A stretch of DNA of 64,000 bases, taken from the NCBI GenBank assembly GCA_937924525.1, contig CALDSU010000008.1:1-64000 (forward strand), given 5' to 3'. The position numbers were made by a program, and so were the translations under genes. Origin of the DNA: an uncultured Bryobacteraceae bacterium. Lineage in GTDB: Bacteria > Acidobacteriota > Terriglobia > Bryobacterales > Bryobacteraceae. Of this stretch, positions 54,997-63,912 are shown in pieces (the stretch's first letter is position 1; each line of letters opens with the position of its first letter). The notes below the pieces were generated by a model. It was not told the DNA's origin. It worked only from the letters and a program-made list of their open reading frames with translations, and did not search any database.

Positions 54997-55356
54997 CTAG
55001 CTCCGGTTCTGCCGCACGATCAGCACCCCGGCGCCGCGGCTCTCACCGGAGAATTCCCACGTGCACTCCGGTTGGTCGAAGCTGCAGTTGGGATACTCCT
55101 GCTGATCCAGTGGATCAACGAAGGTGAAGTTTCCAAACTCCCCTTTGTGCTCCATGTAGAACTCCCCCAAAGTACGCGCCTCGCTAGGCTCCAGCATTTC
55201 CAGACGGATGATCCAACGCTTGAGCGCCGTGCCGGCGCCCCGGTACGCCTGTCTGGTTCCGTCCACAAACCAGAGCAGCTCGTTTCGAAACGCCAGACGC
55301 TCCTCCAGCGGGTACTGCGCCACCGCGCCAGTCTTCAGCAAGGGAAAGCGAGCCAT
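54997..55356 (-). CDS. DUF2460-like small distal tail protein
   Basis: 119 residues, the short paralogue of the gene at 54194. Shared pattern: MARFPLLKTGAVAQYPLEE, then a Trp and a Leu-rich helix (LEMLEPSEARTLGEFYMEHK), and GNFTFVDPLDQ. It ends where its partner has the jelly-roll insertion. Proteins of this type form the distal tail ring under the hub. It lies 6 nt after the tape-measure candidate. Confidence 0.72.
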   Translation of the reverse strand: MARFPLLKTGAVAQYPLEERLAFRNELLWFVDGTRQAYRGAGTALKRWIIRLEMLEPSEARTLGEFYMEHKGEFGNFTFVDPLDQQEYPNCSFDQPECTWEFSGESRGAGVLIVRQNRS

Positions 55357-55362
55357 CTCCGC

Positions 55363-56043
55363 CTACAACTCCGCCACCAGGTCGTTCAGTGGATTCATGT
55401 TGAGCATCGCGCGCCGGACTGCCAGTGCAATATCGTCGCTGCGGTCCAGAAATGATTGCGTGTCCAGCGCGTTCACTTGCACCACCACCTGCTGTGGTCC
55501 GCGGTCGCTCCCCAGGCTGAGCCCTGCGGCCCGCGGCCGGGACCGTTCGTCGTAACTCACCTCTCCCACCCAGGCAGTCCGGCTCCCCTCTTGGTATGCC
55601 GCCGCGATACGCACCGGAGTCGGCAACACGTACCTGGTCAGCTCCGGCAATTCCGGCTGCTTCCTTCCGCCGAACAGCCCCCACAAACCGGCCAGCAGCG
55701 GAGCGAATCCCAGTCCGCCCGCGATTCCCTTCCAGAACCACCCCGCGCTGTTGTCGTCCGTACGTTCGTTCGCCGGGACTAGACTCTTCGCTAGGTTCTG
55801 TGCAATCCCTCCGCCAAGCCCCGGTGAAGAAAGGAGGGGAAGCACCCATGCCGACGATCGCCCTGCGGCGTTCAATGCCGGCCGCGCTTCCTCCGGTCGC
55901 ACCCGCGGCTCCCCGCGCGGCCCCGCCGCAAGCGTGGTCGCCGGACTGGAGAACAACGACTCTATCCGCCATTCCACGTCCCCCCCCTCCCACACTTGCT
56001 CAAACAAGGACCAAAGGGAGGCCAACTCATGTGACTCGTTCAC
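55363..56043 (-). CDS. very short tape-measure-like tail protein
   Basis: 226 residues. A hydrophobic stretch (FWKGIAGGLGFAPLLAGLWG, near 105-125) and the C-terminal pattern VVVQVNALDTQSFLDRSDDIALAVRRAML resemble tape-measure proteins, and its place after the chaperone pair is right. At about 0.15 nm per residue (the usual rule for tape measures) the tail would be about 34 nm, unusually short for a siphovirus-type tail. The start overlaps the 110-residue gene by 17 nt. It may alternatively be only the end of a ruler whose longer part is missing. Confidence 0.6.
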   Translation of the reverse strand: MNESHELASLWSLFEQVWEGGDVEWRIESLFSSPATTLAAGPRGEPRVRPEEARPALNAAGRSSAWVLPLLSSPGLGGGIAQNLAKSLVPANERTDDNSAGWFWKGIAGGLGFAPLLAGLWGLFGGRKQPELPELTRYVLPTPVRIAAAYQEGSRTAWVGEVSYDERSRPRAAGLSLGSDRGPQQVVVQVNALDTQSFLDRSDDIALAVRRAMLNMNPLNDLVAEL

Positions 56044-56359
56044 GCTCCTCCTCCTTCATCCGCTCCCGCTCCAGGATCAGAAACGCCTCAACGTCTCTCG
56101 CCCGCAGGCTCTCAGCTTCCGCCGGGGCCCATCGCGACCACACCGCGTAACGATCCAGCCACTCCATGCTCTGCGGCGTGATGAGTGACTTCGGGCAACG
56201 CGCCGTCGCCACGCCCGGTCCGGCCCACACCGGTGTCTCGCTTTCCGCGGGACACGGCCTCAGCCAGGCGCACCTCCGCGTCTCCGCCAGGCCGCTGCTC
56301 CGGCAGGTGTCGCACTTCCACGCGGCCTGGTCCCGGCGAAAGAAATGGAAGGCGACCAT
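56027..56359 (-). CDS. Cys-rich tail assembly chaperone-like protein
   Basis: 110 residues. The N-terminus has cysteines that could bind zinc (KCDTCRSS, RRCAWLRPC). The C-terminus is very charged (LILERERMKEEERERV). It lies between major tail protein and tape measure, the place of gpG/gpT-like chaperones. Its ATG overlaps the previous stop (TGATG, 56361-56359) and its end overlaps the tape-measure start. Confidence 0.6.
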   Translation of the reverse strand: MVAFHFFRRDQAAWKCDTCRSSGLAETRRCAWLRPCPAESETPVWAGPGVATARCPKSLITPQSMEWLDRYAVWSRWAPAEAESLRARDVEAFLILERERMKEEERERVT

Positions 56360-56724
56360 CAGTTTTTTCTCTCTTCTTCCGTGACTCCGTACTCGCGCGC
56401 CACCGCCCGTACCGCTTCCGCTACCAGTTCCTCCGGTCCGCTCTCCACCAACGATTCCGGTGTGGCTGGTGCCCCGTCAATCTCGAGCCCGCGCACCTCT
56501 CGCAGCCCGTGGCGCAGATACAGCCGCTCTATCTCGCCGTTGAGCAGCCGGCTCTCCATCTGGTCCGCTGCTTCCTTGCTTGCCGCCAGGAACTCGCCCC
56601 GCACCGCGAGCTCGCGGACTTGCCGCGCCAGCTCCAGCCTTCTTCCGAACGACGCCCGCGCCACGACGAACGTGACCTCCGGCCGCTTCTCCGAGCGGAC
56701 CTCCGCTACGCTCTCGTATTTCAT
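56359..56724 (-). CDS. tail assembly chaperone-like protein
   Basis: 121 residues, helical, MKYESVAEVRSEKRPEVTFV. No database family is recognised. The location directly after the major tail protein and the coupled overlap with the next gene fit the first half of a tail chaperone pair. No slippery heptamer is obvious at its end, so a stop-start overlap rather than a frameshift would join the two. Confidence 0.6.
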   Translation of the reverse strand: MKYESVAEVRSEKRPEVTFVVARASFGRRLELARQVRELAVRGEFLAASKEAADQMESRLLNGEIERLYLRHGLREVRGLEIDGAPATPESLVESGPEELVAEAVRAVAREYGVTEEERKN

Positions 56725-56732
56725 ACTGTTCT

Positions 56733-57902
56733 TTAGCCGAACGCGATCACTACTTCATCCTCGCCCTCGCCGAAGGCCCGGCCATCGCGAAAGCGCCACT
56801 TCAGCCGCCGATCCTCGTCGTCGAACTGCGGCGTCTCCGGCACCACCTGCTTTGCGTAAAGTCCGCACAACTGCCCCGTCTTCTGGCCCAACTGAAACAT
56901 CACCGCGATCGGCGACTGCTGCCGCGCCGCCTGATAGAGGCTGATCGTCTGCGCTTCATCGCGCTCATAGATCTCAAACCCGACGCGCACCTCCCTCCGC
57001 CCCGGAACCACCGCCGCCGCAAGTGTGCGTCCGAATTCGGTCGCCCGCACCTCCACATCGTTGTGCAGTTCGAAAGTCCCTGCCGTGACCGTGGCGAATC
57101 GGTGCGGCCCCCCTCCCAGCCACACCTGCCCCAGATGCCCCGGCACGATCGCGTGGTCAAAGTCGCCAGGGGGGGGCTCCGCGGGAAACGTCCCCAGTTC
57201 CCCGGCGCCGCTCTGAAAACTCGCGCTGTCGATAATATCTTGCGCCGGCCCCGAGAAAACGAACTCGTGGTAGTCCCCGTTCAGTCCCACCCGCAGCCGA
57301 TTTACCGCCGCCCCGGCCAGGATCCGCTGGACAGCGGTGCTCGGTGTCCAGTAGTCGTAGATACTCACGCTCGGAAGATCGGTCGCCGGCCAGAATGTGA
57401 CGGTCGGCGGCAAAGCTGCGCCCACCACCGGACTGACGGAAAGGGGGGCGTTCAGCGTCACGGTCGTGTTATTCACTAACGTCTCCACAAAACGAATCTC
57501 ACCCCCGTGCGCCACCCCCTGACTGACGCTCAACCCGTGCGGAGCGGCAAACACCAGCACGCTCTCCGTCGTGCCGCCCGCCAACACCCCCCCGCCGAAA
57601 ACCACCGGCGCCCCTCCTAGGGCCGCACTAAATAAACCACTGTACGCGGGCGGCGTCGGCGGCCTCCACGAAGTGAGATACGTCCGCAGCTCATATTCGC
57701 TGTTGCGCCGTCCTCCTGCCGGCATACCCAGAAAAGTCCGGCTGCCCGTCTTGTCTCGGCGCAGCCTTAAGTCCACTTGCTGGCGTGCCGTCAGCTTGAC
57801 TGCCGGAATCCGGTTGTCGCTGGTGATTGCGGGCACTGTCCCGTACGCGCTCTCCCCTTTCACATACAGCCGGTTTGCATAAGATGAAATATAGCTTCCC
57901 AT
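56733..57902 (-). CDS. major tail (tube) protein
   Basis: 389 residues, beta-rich. Starts MGSYISSYANRLYVKGESAYGTV, a typical beginning of tail tube proteins, and has tube-like features such as SVSIYDYWTPSTAVQRILAG and EVRVGFEIYERDEAQTISLY. Its length is above average, partly because of an inserted beta domain around 110-165. It would form the tail tube around the short tape measure. Confidence 0.75.
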   Translation of the reverse strand: MGSYISSYANRLYVKGESAYGTVPAITSDNRIPAVKLTARQQVDLRLRRDKTGSRTFLGMPAGGRRNSEYELRTYLTSWRPPTPPAYSGLFSAALGGAPVVFGGGVLAGGTTESVLVFAAPHGLSVSQGVAHGGEIRFVETLVNNTTVTLNAPLSVSPVVGAALPPTVTFWPATDLPSVSIYDYWTPSTAVQRILAGAAVNRLRVGLNGDYHEFVFSGPAQDIIDSASFQSGAGELGTFPAEPPPGDFDHAIVPGHLGQVWLGGGPHRFATVTAGTFELHNDVEVRATEFGRTLAAAVVPGRREVRVGFEIYERDEAQTISLYQAARQQSPIAVMFQLGQKTGQLCGLYAKQVVPETPQFDDEDRRLKWRFRDGRAFGEGEDEVVIAFG

Positions 57903-57920
57903 TTCTCCGCCTTCGCCGCG

Positions 57921-58415
57921 TCACACACTCACATCGATCGTCATCCGGACTGTGGCGGTGTGCACATAACGTTTCCCGCCTGGCTTCAGCGCCGGAAAGT
58001 CTACCTCGTACCCTCCGCTGTAAAACAGCCCTTCGCCCCAGTCGCCCCGCTGTTGGTCCAGTGTCCGCAAGACTGCCGCCGTATAAAGATGCAGCAGCCC
58101 TTCCGCTCGCGCCGCGTGGTCATGCGTCACCCGCACATCGATGCACATGCGCGCCTTGCCGGAAAACTGGCGGAACTTCTCCGTTAGTGCGTTGCTCAAA
58201 GATTCACACCGCACGCTCGCCGACGGGTACCTTCCCTCTCCCCGCCGTTCCAGGAAGTCGGTCCCGCTATTCATGGCCACCACCTCGCAATTCGCCAGCT
58301 CCGTCCGCGCCACGCCTTCCGTTTCCGCAACGGCGTCCAGGTTGTCCCCGAGTCCGCCAGGCCCGGCCAGCAGACCCACCACCCGCTCGATTGCCCGCTT
58401 ACTGATCACCGTCAC
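57921..58415 (-). CDS. tail terminator/completion-like protein
   Basis: 164 residues. Recognised by position (just before the tube gene) and by features: N-terminal helix ISKRAIERVVGLLAG, a conserved acidic CEVVAMNSGTDFLERRGEG and beta strands FSGKARMCIDVRVTHD. The start is GTG. It starts 2 nt after the connector gene's stop. Confidence 0.6.
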   Translation of the reverse strand: MTVISKRAIERVVGLLAGPGGLGDNLDAVAETEGVARTELANCEVVAMNSGTDFLERRGEGRYPSASVRCESLSNALTEKFRQFSGKARMCIDVRVTHDHAARAEGLLHLYTAAVLRTLDQQRGDWGEGLFYSGGYEVDFPALKPGGKRYVHTATVRMTIDVSV

Positions 58416-58417
58416 GG

Positions 58418-59167
58418 CTACCCCCGCTGCATCACGCCCCGCACCTGGTGATACTGCTGTGGCGCTTGCCCTTCGCCGGGCTCACGCGTCCCGCTCACCA
58501 GCGTCGTGACGGTGTAGCTCTCTGTCGCCGCGATCGGTGAGTTGTTCTGGAGGGCCAGCCTCGACGGGTCGGTCCCCGCGTACAGGTTCCAACCCGCCGC
58601 CCTCGGTGGCGGCGGACCGGCCGTCACCAGGAGGCCGTCGCCCCCCTCGACTTCTACCGCCGTTTCTGGGCCTGGCGCCCCCTCTTCGCCATCCGCGTTT
58701 GTCCACGCCGACCGCAAATAATAGACCCCGCCAGCCAGTCCCCCCGCCACGCGCGTCGTCCCGACCGCCCGTGCCTGGGCAATCGGGTTGGTCACCGTCC
58801 CGATACCGATTTCGCCGAGCAATCGCGCCGCCCATTTGGCCAGCTCGCGGTGCTCTCTCCATTTCCCTTGGTAGCGGTCGTTCACCTGGCGGTTGCATGC
58901 CTCGCGATACACCAGCTCCAGTGACCGGAACACCAGCCAAAGCCGCAGCGCCGGCGTCACCACGACCCCCGCCAGCGGATCACGGCCCGCGGCCGGAGGC
59001 GTCGCATGCCGAAGCGTCGCCGTCAGTTCCAGCGCGATCTCATCCCGCGCCAGTAGGACCTTCTTCCCCAAATCGATGCCTTCCGCCGCCGCCGTCTCTA
59101 GCAGACTGCCGTCGTGGGCCGCCAGCTCCTCCGGACCCACTCCCGGGACATCCATTAGCAGCGCCAT
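58418..59167 (-). CDS. head-tail connector-like protein with fibronectin-type module
   Basis: 249 residues. The first 155 are helical and resemble head-tail adaptors (RDEIALELTATLRHA, WKWREHRELA-type region with RYQGKWREHRELAKWAARLL). The last ~90 form an Ig/FN3-like unit (VYYLRSAWTNADGEEGAPGPE, GWNLYAGTDPSRLALQNNS), which resembles a module in the hub protein. It may decorate the neck. The exact role is inferred from position. Confidence 0.6.
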   Translation of the reverse strand: MALLMDVPGVGPEELAAHDGSLLETAAAEGIDLGKKVLLARDEIALELTATLRHATPPAAGRDPLAGVVVTPALRLWLVFRSLELVYREACNRQVNDRYQGKWREHRELAKWAARLLGEIGIGTVTNPIAQARAVGTTRVAGGLAGGVYYLRSAWTNADGEEGAPGPETAVEVEGGDGLLVTAGPPPPRAAGWNLYAGTDPSRLALQNNSPIAATESYTVTTLVSGTREPGEGQAPQQYHQVRGVMQRG

Positions 59168-59174
59168 GGATTCG

Positions 59175-59498
59175 CTAGCTCCCGCGCTCCCCGCCTCGCT
59201 TGAGCGCCCGGAAGTCCTGCTCGCTCACCACCCGTACTTGTAGTCGCGAGGCCGCGTCCCGCTCTTCCGCCTCGCGCCGCGCCGCGGCTTTTTCGCTCCG
59301 GTGCGCCGCGCTTTCTTTCGCGTCCGCGAGCCGCGCCCGCCCTTCGATCACCATCTTTGCGGCGACCTCCGCGCTCACCTCCGTCGCGACGCCCGCGCGG
59401 CCTCCGTCTGCGGTCTCCAGGCTGATGACCACCGGATAGTCCTCCCGAATCGACTCCCGGACCTTCCGCATCGCCTCGTAGTATTGCTTGAGATCCAT
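59175..59498 (-). CDS. small phage protein of unknown function (head region)
   Basis: 107 residues. MDLKQYYEAMRKVRESI, then a beta segment (PVVISLETADGGRAGVATEV) and a strongly charged helix (RSEKAAARREAEERDAASRL). It lies between coat and connector. It may be a minor head or neck protein. No family is recognised. Confidence 0.6.
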   Translation of the reverse strand: MDLKQYYEAMRKVRESIREDYPVVISLETADGGRAGVATEVSAEVAAKMVIEGRARLADAKESAAHRSEKAAARREAEERDAASRLQVRVVSEQDFRALKRGGERGS

Positions 59499-59574
59499 TT
59501 CTCACCTCCTCTAATCCGGCGTTGGGGCCGCCGGATTCTCCTCCGCCGGCCCTTGCCGCCCCTCACGCCTCGTG

Positions 59575-60486
59575 CTAGCTCCGCACCTGCACGCCAAACG
59601 CGTTCCGAATCACCGCGCAACCGTACAGCACGTCCACCGTGAACTGTTGCGCCAGGGTGTTCGGCTGGTAGCTCATGATCACGCGCATGCCGAAGTTGCC
59701 CAGCTCCGCATACTCGGCGATGGCCCCCGTCCCGGGCAGCGGTTGCGGTAGCCGCCGGATCACCAGCCCCATCGCATTGCGGGCGAACGCGATGTTGTTG
59801 GTGGTCACCGGCGCGCTGCCTGTCTTCGCCACAAACTGCGACCGGAACACGTAAAAGTCTTTGATCTTCCCCACGGAACCGTCGATCAGCGCCCGCAGCC
59901 CCGCATCCCCGGCCGTCTGAAACTCGCTGAACCGCGGGATCTGCCGCAGGGCCGAATACGCCGCCGAGTCCACCACCAGATACTTCGGCTCGCTCGCCGG
60001 CAGTTTCGCGTTGAACAACGCCGTCTCCGCGCTGTCCACCACCGCTTCGGTCAGCGCTGCCCCCGCCGTGCCCACCGGCGCGTTCGCCGTGAAACCGGCG
60101 TACAGATTCAACAGGTCGGTCTCGATCTTCTGTGCAATCGCGATCACGGCAGGCTGCATGTAAATCTTCAGCAAGTCCGGCACCGCAAGCACCTTGGTGA
60201 CGTCCGGTATCTGGAACGTCGCCTCCACGTGCGAATTCAGCACGATCTGCGACGTGCTCAGGCTCGGGTTCTGCGTGGTGACCGTGCCCCCCTCCGCGAT
60301 GTTATTGGCCATCAGGGTCGGCGGAATCACCACGTTTACGGTGTCCCCCGCCTGCGCCAAGGTCGGCTCGTAGTCGCGATTGACGAGGTTCCCCATCACC
60401 AGGTTCCCCACCAAGGCGGGCAGCGCGTCGGCCGCCACTAACTTCACAATCGCGTTCGCTACGTTCGCTGACGTAATAGCTGGCAT
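59575..60486 (-). CDS. major capsid (coat) protein, P22-like
   Basis: 303 residues. Begins MPAITSANVANAIVKLVAAD and continues GDTVNVVIPPTLMANNIAEG, consistent with the P22 coat family (HK97 fold). A separate scaffold gene lies just upstream, and no head protease is present, both as in P22-like systems. The C-terminus ends GCAVIRNAFGVQVRS. Gene product would form the shell that encloses packaged DNA. Confidence 0.8.
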   Translation of the reverse strand: MPAITSANVANAIVKLVAADALPALVGNLVMGNLVNRDYEPTLAQAGDTVNVVIPPTLMANNIAEGGTVTTQNPSLSTSQIVLNSHVEATFQIPDVTKVLAVPDLLKIYMQPAVIAIAQKIETDLLNLYAGFTANAPVGTAGAALTEAVVDSAETALFNAKLPASEPKYLVVDSAAYSALRQIPRFSEFQTAGDAGLRALIDGSVGKIKDFYVFRSQFVAKTGSAPVTTNNIAFARNAMGLVIRRLPQPLPGTGAIAEYAELGNFGMRVIMSYQPNTLAQQFTVDVLYGCAVIRNAFGVQVRS

Positions 60487-60534
60487 TCCGTTCTCCTCTG
60501 TTCTGCCTTCCCGCGGCTCCTGCGAGCCGCCTGT

Positions 60535-61116
60535 CTATTGCCCGCGGAGCGTCTGCGAGGCTACCCGCAGAATCTCCAGCCGGGCCTTCTCCATGTCCTC
60601 CCGACTCATGCCCGGACGGATCTTCTCCAGGTCAATGCTCCCCCCGCTCGCTGGCGCCCGGTTCCCCGTCCCCGTTCCCGATCCCCCCGGAATCCGCGCC
60701 GGCAGAAACTCGGGATTGGCGCGCAAAAAGTCCGCCACAAAGTCTCGCAACGGCACTTCGCCCGTCTCCGCCCGCGCCAGCAGCTTGCCATCTTCCCCTT
60801 TCACTACGGCGTCCTGAATCACCTTGTACGCCAGGTCCACCTTTTGCACGCCCGCTCGCTGCAACTCCGCGCGAATCCCTGCGCTCCGCTCGGCCTGCTC
60901 CGCCTGCGTCCGCGCCCGCTCGTTCTCCGCAATCAGCTCGTTGACCCGCTTCTCCAGCGCTTCCCGCCTCCGCCGCTCCTCGAGTAGCTCCGCTTTGTGT
61001 GCCGGCTCCGCCTTGCTTTGCTCTCGCTGCCGGTATTCATCGATCACTCTCCGCACCACCGCCTCGAGATCGCCGCTCGCCGCGTCGCCCGGCCGCCCCT
61101 GAGTGTCCTCGTCCAT
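60535..61116 (-). CDS. phage scaffolding protein
   Basis: 193 residues. The central part is a long coiled coil (ELLEERRRREALEKRVNELI, ENERARTQAEQAERSAGIRA) with a glycine/serine-rich linker before a basic-acidic C-terminus (REDMEKARLEILRVASQTLRG). It precedes the coat gene by about 50 nt. A typical scaffold that guides capsid assembly and is then lost. Confidence 0.8.
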   Translation of the reverse strand: MDEDTQGRPGDAASGDLEAVVRRVIDEYRQREQSKAEPAHKAELLEERRRREALEKRVNELIAENERARTQAEQAERSAGIRAELQRAGVQKVDLAYKVIQDAVVKGEDGKLLARAETGEVPLRDFVADFLRANPEFLPARIPGGSGTGTGNRAPASGGSIDLEKIRPGMSREDMEKARLEILRVASQTLRGQ

Positions 61117-61140
61117 GCCTTCCCCTCCTTCCTTTGCTTC

Positions 61141-62532
61141 TCAATTACCGTCCTGCCCCGCATCGATCTCCCTCGCGATCCGGTCCTTGATCTCCTGCCG
61201 GACGTCGCACAGATACTTGAACGCCAGCTTCTTGAACACCTGCTTGCGCAGGGTCTCCGACGGAATCCCCAACGCCAGCATCTTGCGCGCGTCCTCCAAT
61301 TCCCCGCCAAAATCGCCAATGTCGAATTCGTCCAGGCCTGAAACGTCGATCGCGAGCCCGTCTTCCCGCACCGCCTCAATCGACCGCAGCACCTGCTTCA
61401 TCGTTTCTTTCACCGCGTCGCCGTAGGCCCGCAGCACCTCCTGCGTGATCCCGAAGTCCCTCAGTTTGCTCAGGCCGGATTGCGCCAGGCTGCTGGCGCT
61501 GGTGCCCATCGCGTGCGACATCAGGTAACATACCCGGTACAATTCGTCTTTCAGCCGCACCAAGTTGTCCGCCGCGATCTGATACACCGTCCCCGCCGGC
61601 TCCGTCCACCCAAACCGGTCCTCCGGTCCGAGCTGAATGTAGTAGCTCTCCCCCATCACCTGCGCGAACGGTTTCTCCGAGTACACCACCGGCATCGCGA
61701 ACAACCCCATCGTCAGCGCCCACGCCAGGGCGTTGGACTTGTTGAAGTGCTCCAACTGCAACAGCGCGGCCTTGTTCATCAGCCACAGCCCCTCCGAGAT
61801 CCGCAGTTCGAACACCGGCACTCGCGCCAGTCGTGCCAGCCCGTGCCTCCCCTCTGCCACCAGCCGCACCGCCGCCGGCCCCCCGTGGTCCACTGCTGCT
61901 TCGTACACGCCGTACCGCTCGCGGTCGTAGTGCACCCACTGCCGGTGACGCCGCCAGCCGCCCACCTCCGCGCTGTCCTTCCTCAGCGTCTCGGTCCGGA
62001 ACACCACCCACTGGAGATTCCCATCGCTGTCCCGGTCCCAGTTGATCAGGTCCTCCGGCGTGTACGCCGTTAAGTACGCCCGTGACCGCCCGCTCTCGTC
62101 TTCTTCCGCCCGGGTCCGCGCCTCCCCGGAGAGGTTCGGAAACTCCACCACCGTGTAAGCTGTCCCGTGCACCAGGGCCTGCACCAGTTGTGCGCGAAAG
62201 AATTCCGCGCAGTCTGTCCCCCTCAGATCGCAATCCTCCAGAAACTGCGCGTAGAACGCTCGTGCCGCTTCGTTCTTCCCCTCGCACAGCACCACCGGCT
62301 CCCGCCGCATCAGCGTGGCGGCGTACCAGTCGATGATCGAACCAATGTAGTTCTCGTAGAACACGCGGTTCAGCCGCTCGTAGTAGACTTCCGCCGGTTC
62401 CTTGCTGCGCCGGATCAGATACTCGGCCGCGTGCTCGCGAAACCGCTCGCCGCCCGCGTATAAGTCCCCGTATTTCCGCCACATCGCCTTCCTCGCGACG
62501 TATTCGGGATGTTCTCGTTCAATCCACTCCAT
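61141..62532 (-). CDS. portal protein, DUF4055-like
   Basis: 463 residues. Begins MEWIEREHPEYVARKAMWRK and has YLIRRSKEPAEVYYERLNRV and NYIGSIIDWYAATLMRR, the front half of the DUF4055-like portal family; SSLAQSGLSKLRDFGITQEV and the helix near the end form the crown. It makes the dodecameric gate at one vertex. The ATG at 62532 is preferred; an upstream ATG (62583) has a Gly-rich leader that does not fit. Confidence 0.8.
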   Translation of the reverse strand: MEWIEREHPEYVARKAMWRKYGDLYAGGERFREHAAEYLIRRSKEPAEVYYERLNRVFYENYIGSIIDWYAATLMRREPVVLCEGKNEAARAFYAQFLEDCDLRGTDCAEFFRAQLVQALVHGTAYTVVEFPNLSGEARTRAEEDESGRSRAYLTAYTPEDLINWDRDSDGNLQWVVFRTETLRKDSAEVGGWRRHRQWVHYDRERYGVYEAAVDHGGPAAVRLVAEGRHGLARLARVPVFELRISEGLWLMNKAALLQLEHFNKSNALAWALTMGLFAMPVVYSEKPFAQVMGESYYIQLGPEDRFGWTEPAGTVYQIAADNLVRLKDELYRVCYLMSHAMGTSASSLAQSGLSKLRDFGITQEVLRAYGDAVKETMKQVLRSIEAVREDGLAIDVSGLDEFDIGDFGGELEDARKMLALGIPSETLRKQVFKKLAFKYLCDVRQEIKDRIAREIDAGQDGN

Positions 62533-62604
62533 GCCTGGTGCCCCCCCTTTTCCGGCAAAGCCTTGGCGCCTTCTTCCGCGCACGCCGGTCGCCCCCTTCT
62601 CGCG

Positions 62605-63912
62605 CTACAGCCAGAACAGAGGGTCGCTCCGCTCGCCGATCCCCGCTCGGTTCACGGATTCCTGCCACACTAAGTAACCAAGCGCGTCGCTCAGATGCGT
62701 GCGGCTCCGGTCCCGCCCCTTATCGATCTCTACGGTCCCCGCCACGTACTGGACCTGCTCGAGGTCTTTGATGAGCTCCCTGCACCGGCGGTCAATGATC
62801 AACGACACTCGTCCCGACGCCGTCTTCAGCCTCGCGTTCAGCACATTTACTCGGTCCCGCACCGCCGGATTCGCCCGCGGCACCCGGTACTCCAGCCTCA
62901 CCCCGCGCTCTGCGAAACAATCGGCTATCATCTCGTAGTCTGAGTTGCCGGTCGTCTGCCGCCGCGCCCCGGATGCGTCGCCGTACACCACCATGCCGCC
63001 GGCGTGCCCCCCGTACCGGTCGAGAAAGCAGCGGCAGGCATCGGCTGTCGTGGCGCTCTTCAGTACAATCTCGTCCAGCACGCGCACGCATTCCTCCACG
63101 ATCTGCGCTACCACCGAACACATGGGATCCACATTGAAGTCCAGCGCCCACAGCAGTGGCCTTCTTTCGTCAACCGTGAGATCCTTGACGTGTTCGTCCC
63201 GCTGGAAAGCGTAGTACACCAGCCCTCCCGAAGTGCTCAGATACTCCCCGAGCACCTCCTGCTGGAAGAACAGCGGATCGTAGCTTGCCTTGAGACGTTC
63301 GTAAAAGTCCGGCACGCGATCCAGCAGGTAGCGGTTTTCGTAAGGCTTCGCCACCGTCACCTGGTAGCCGGGCGTCGCCTCCCCAACGAAGCGCCGGTAC
63401 ACCCAGTCGAAACCCTTTGGGGTCCATACCCCGAACCCGCACAGCCGTCTCGCCTTGGGATCCCGCAGCCGCCCCTCCAGCCGCAGCCATGCCTCTTCGG
63501 GCGCGTAGGTGAGTTCGTCCAGACCGAACCACGCCAGGTTCGTGCCTCTCAAACGCTCGAAATCGTCCACCGGTCGGAACAGGATGCGCGACCCGCAATC
63601 CCGCAGCACCAGCGTGTTCTCCGCCTTATTCAGCTCGTAGGGAATTCCGTCTTGGTTCAGAATCTCCAGCAGCGTCGCCTGCGTCGCGTCCCTGAGCATC
63701 GGAAAGGTCGGCGCCCCCAGGAATCCCAGCCGTCCCGCGTTGACATACCCCAGCCGGATCGCCTCGTGACACAACGCCAGGCTCTTCCCCGAACCAATTG
63801 GACCCGAATATCCCTTAAATCGCGCCGCAGACCGGTGAAACTCCCTCTGCGAAGGCAAGGGCCTATACGTTATGCCCCTTCTTCGGGTCCGTCGTCCGGT
63901 GGATCTACCCAT
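62605..63912 (-). CDS. terminase large subunit
   Basis: 435 residues. The ATPase domain has Walker A GPIGSGKS (37-44) and Walker B WFGLDEL (Asp132, Glu133). The RNase H-like nuclease has ALDFNVDP (Asp258), VYGDASG (Asp312) and a late Asp in HLSDALGYLVW. All catalytic residues are present, so it may be active. It packages DNA into the head; whether at specific sites or head-full is not readable. Overlaps the preceding gene by 43 nt. Confidence 0.9.
   Translation of the reverse strand: MGRSTGRRTRRRGITYRPLPSQREFHRSAARFKGYSGPIGSGKSLALCHEAIRLGYVNAGRLGFLGAPTFPMLRDATQATLLEILNQDGIPYELNKAENTLVLRDCGSRILFRPVDDFERLRGTNLAWFGLDELTYAPEEAWLRLEGRLRDPKARRLCGFGVWTPKGFDWVYRRFVGEATPGYQVTVAKPYENRYLLDRVPDFYERLKASYDPLFFQQEVLGEYLSTSGGLVYYAFQRDEHVKDLTVDERRPLLWALDFNVDPMCSVVAQIVEECVRVLDEIVLKSATTADACRCFLDRYGGHAGGMVVYGDASGARRQTTGNSDYEMIADCFAERGVRLEYRVPRANPAVRDRVNVLNARLKTASGRVSLIIDRRCRELIKDLEQVQYVAGTVEIDKGRDRSRTHLSDALGYLVWQESVNRAGIGERSDPLFWL

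Noticed and set aside
59575-60486. HK97-type coat with fused or adjacent protease, as in RcGTA
   Set aside because: The start and core match P22-like coats better, a separate scaffold gene is present and no protease gene lies between portal and coat.
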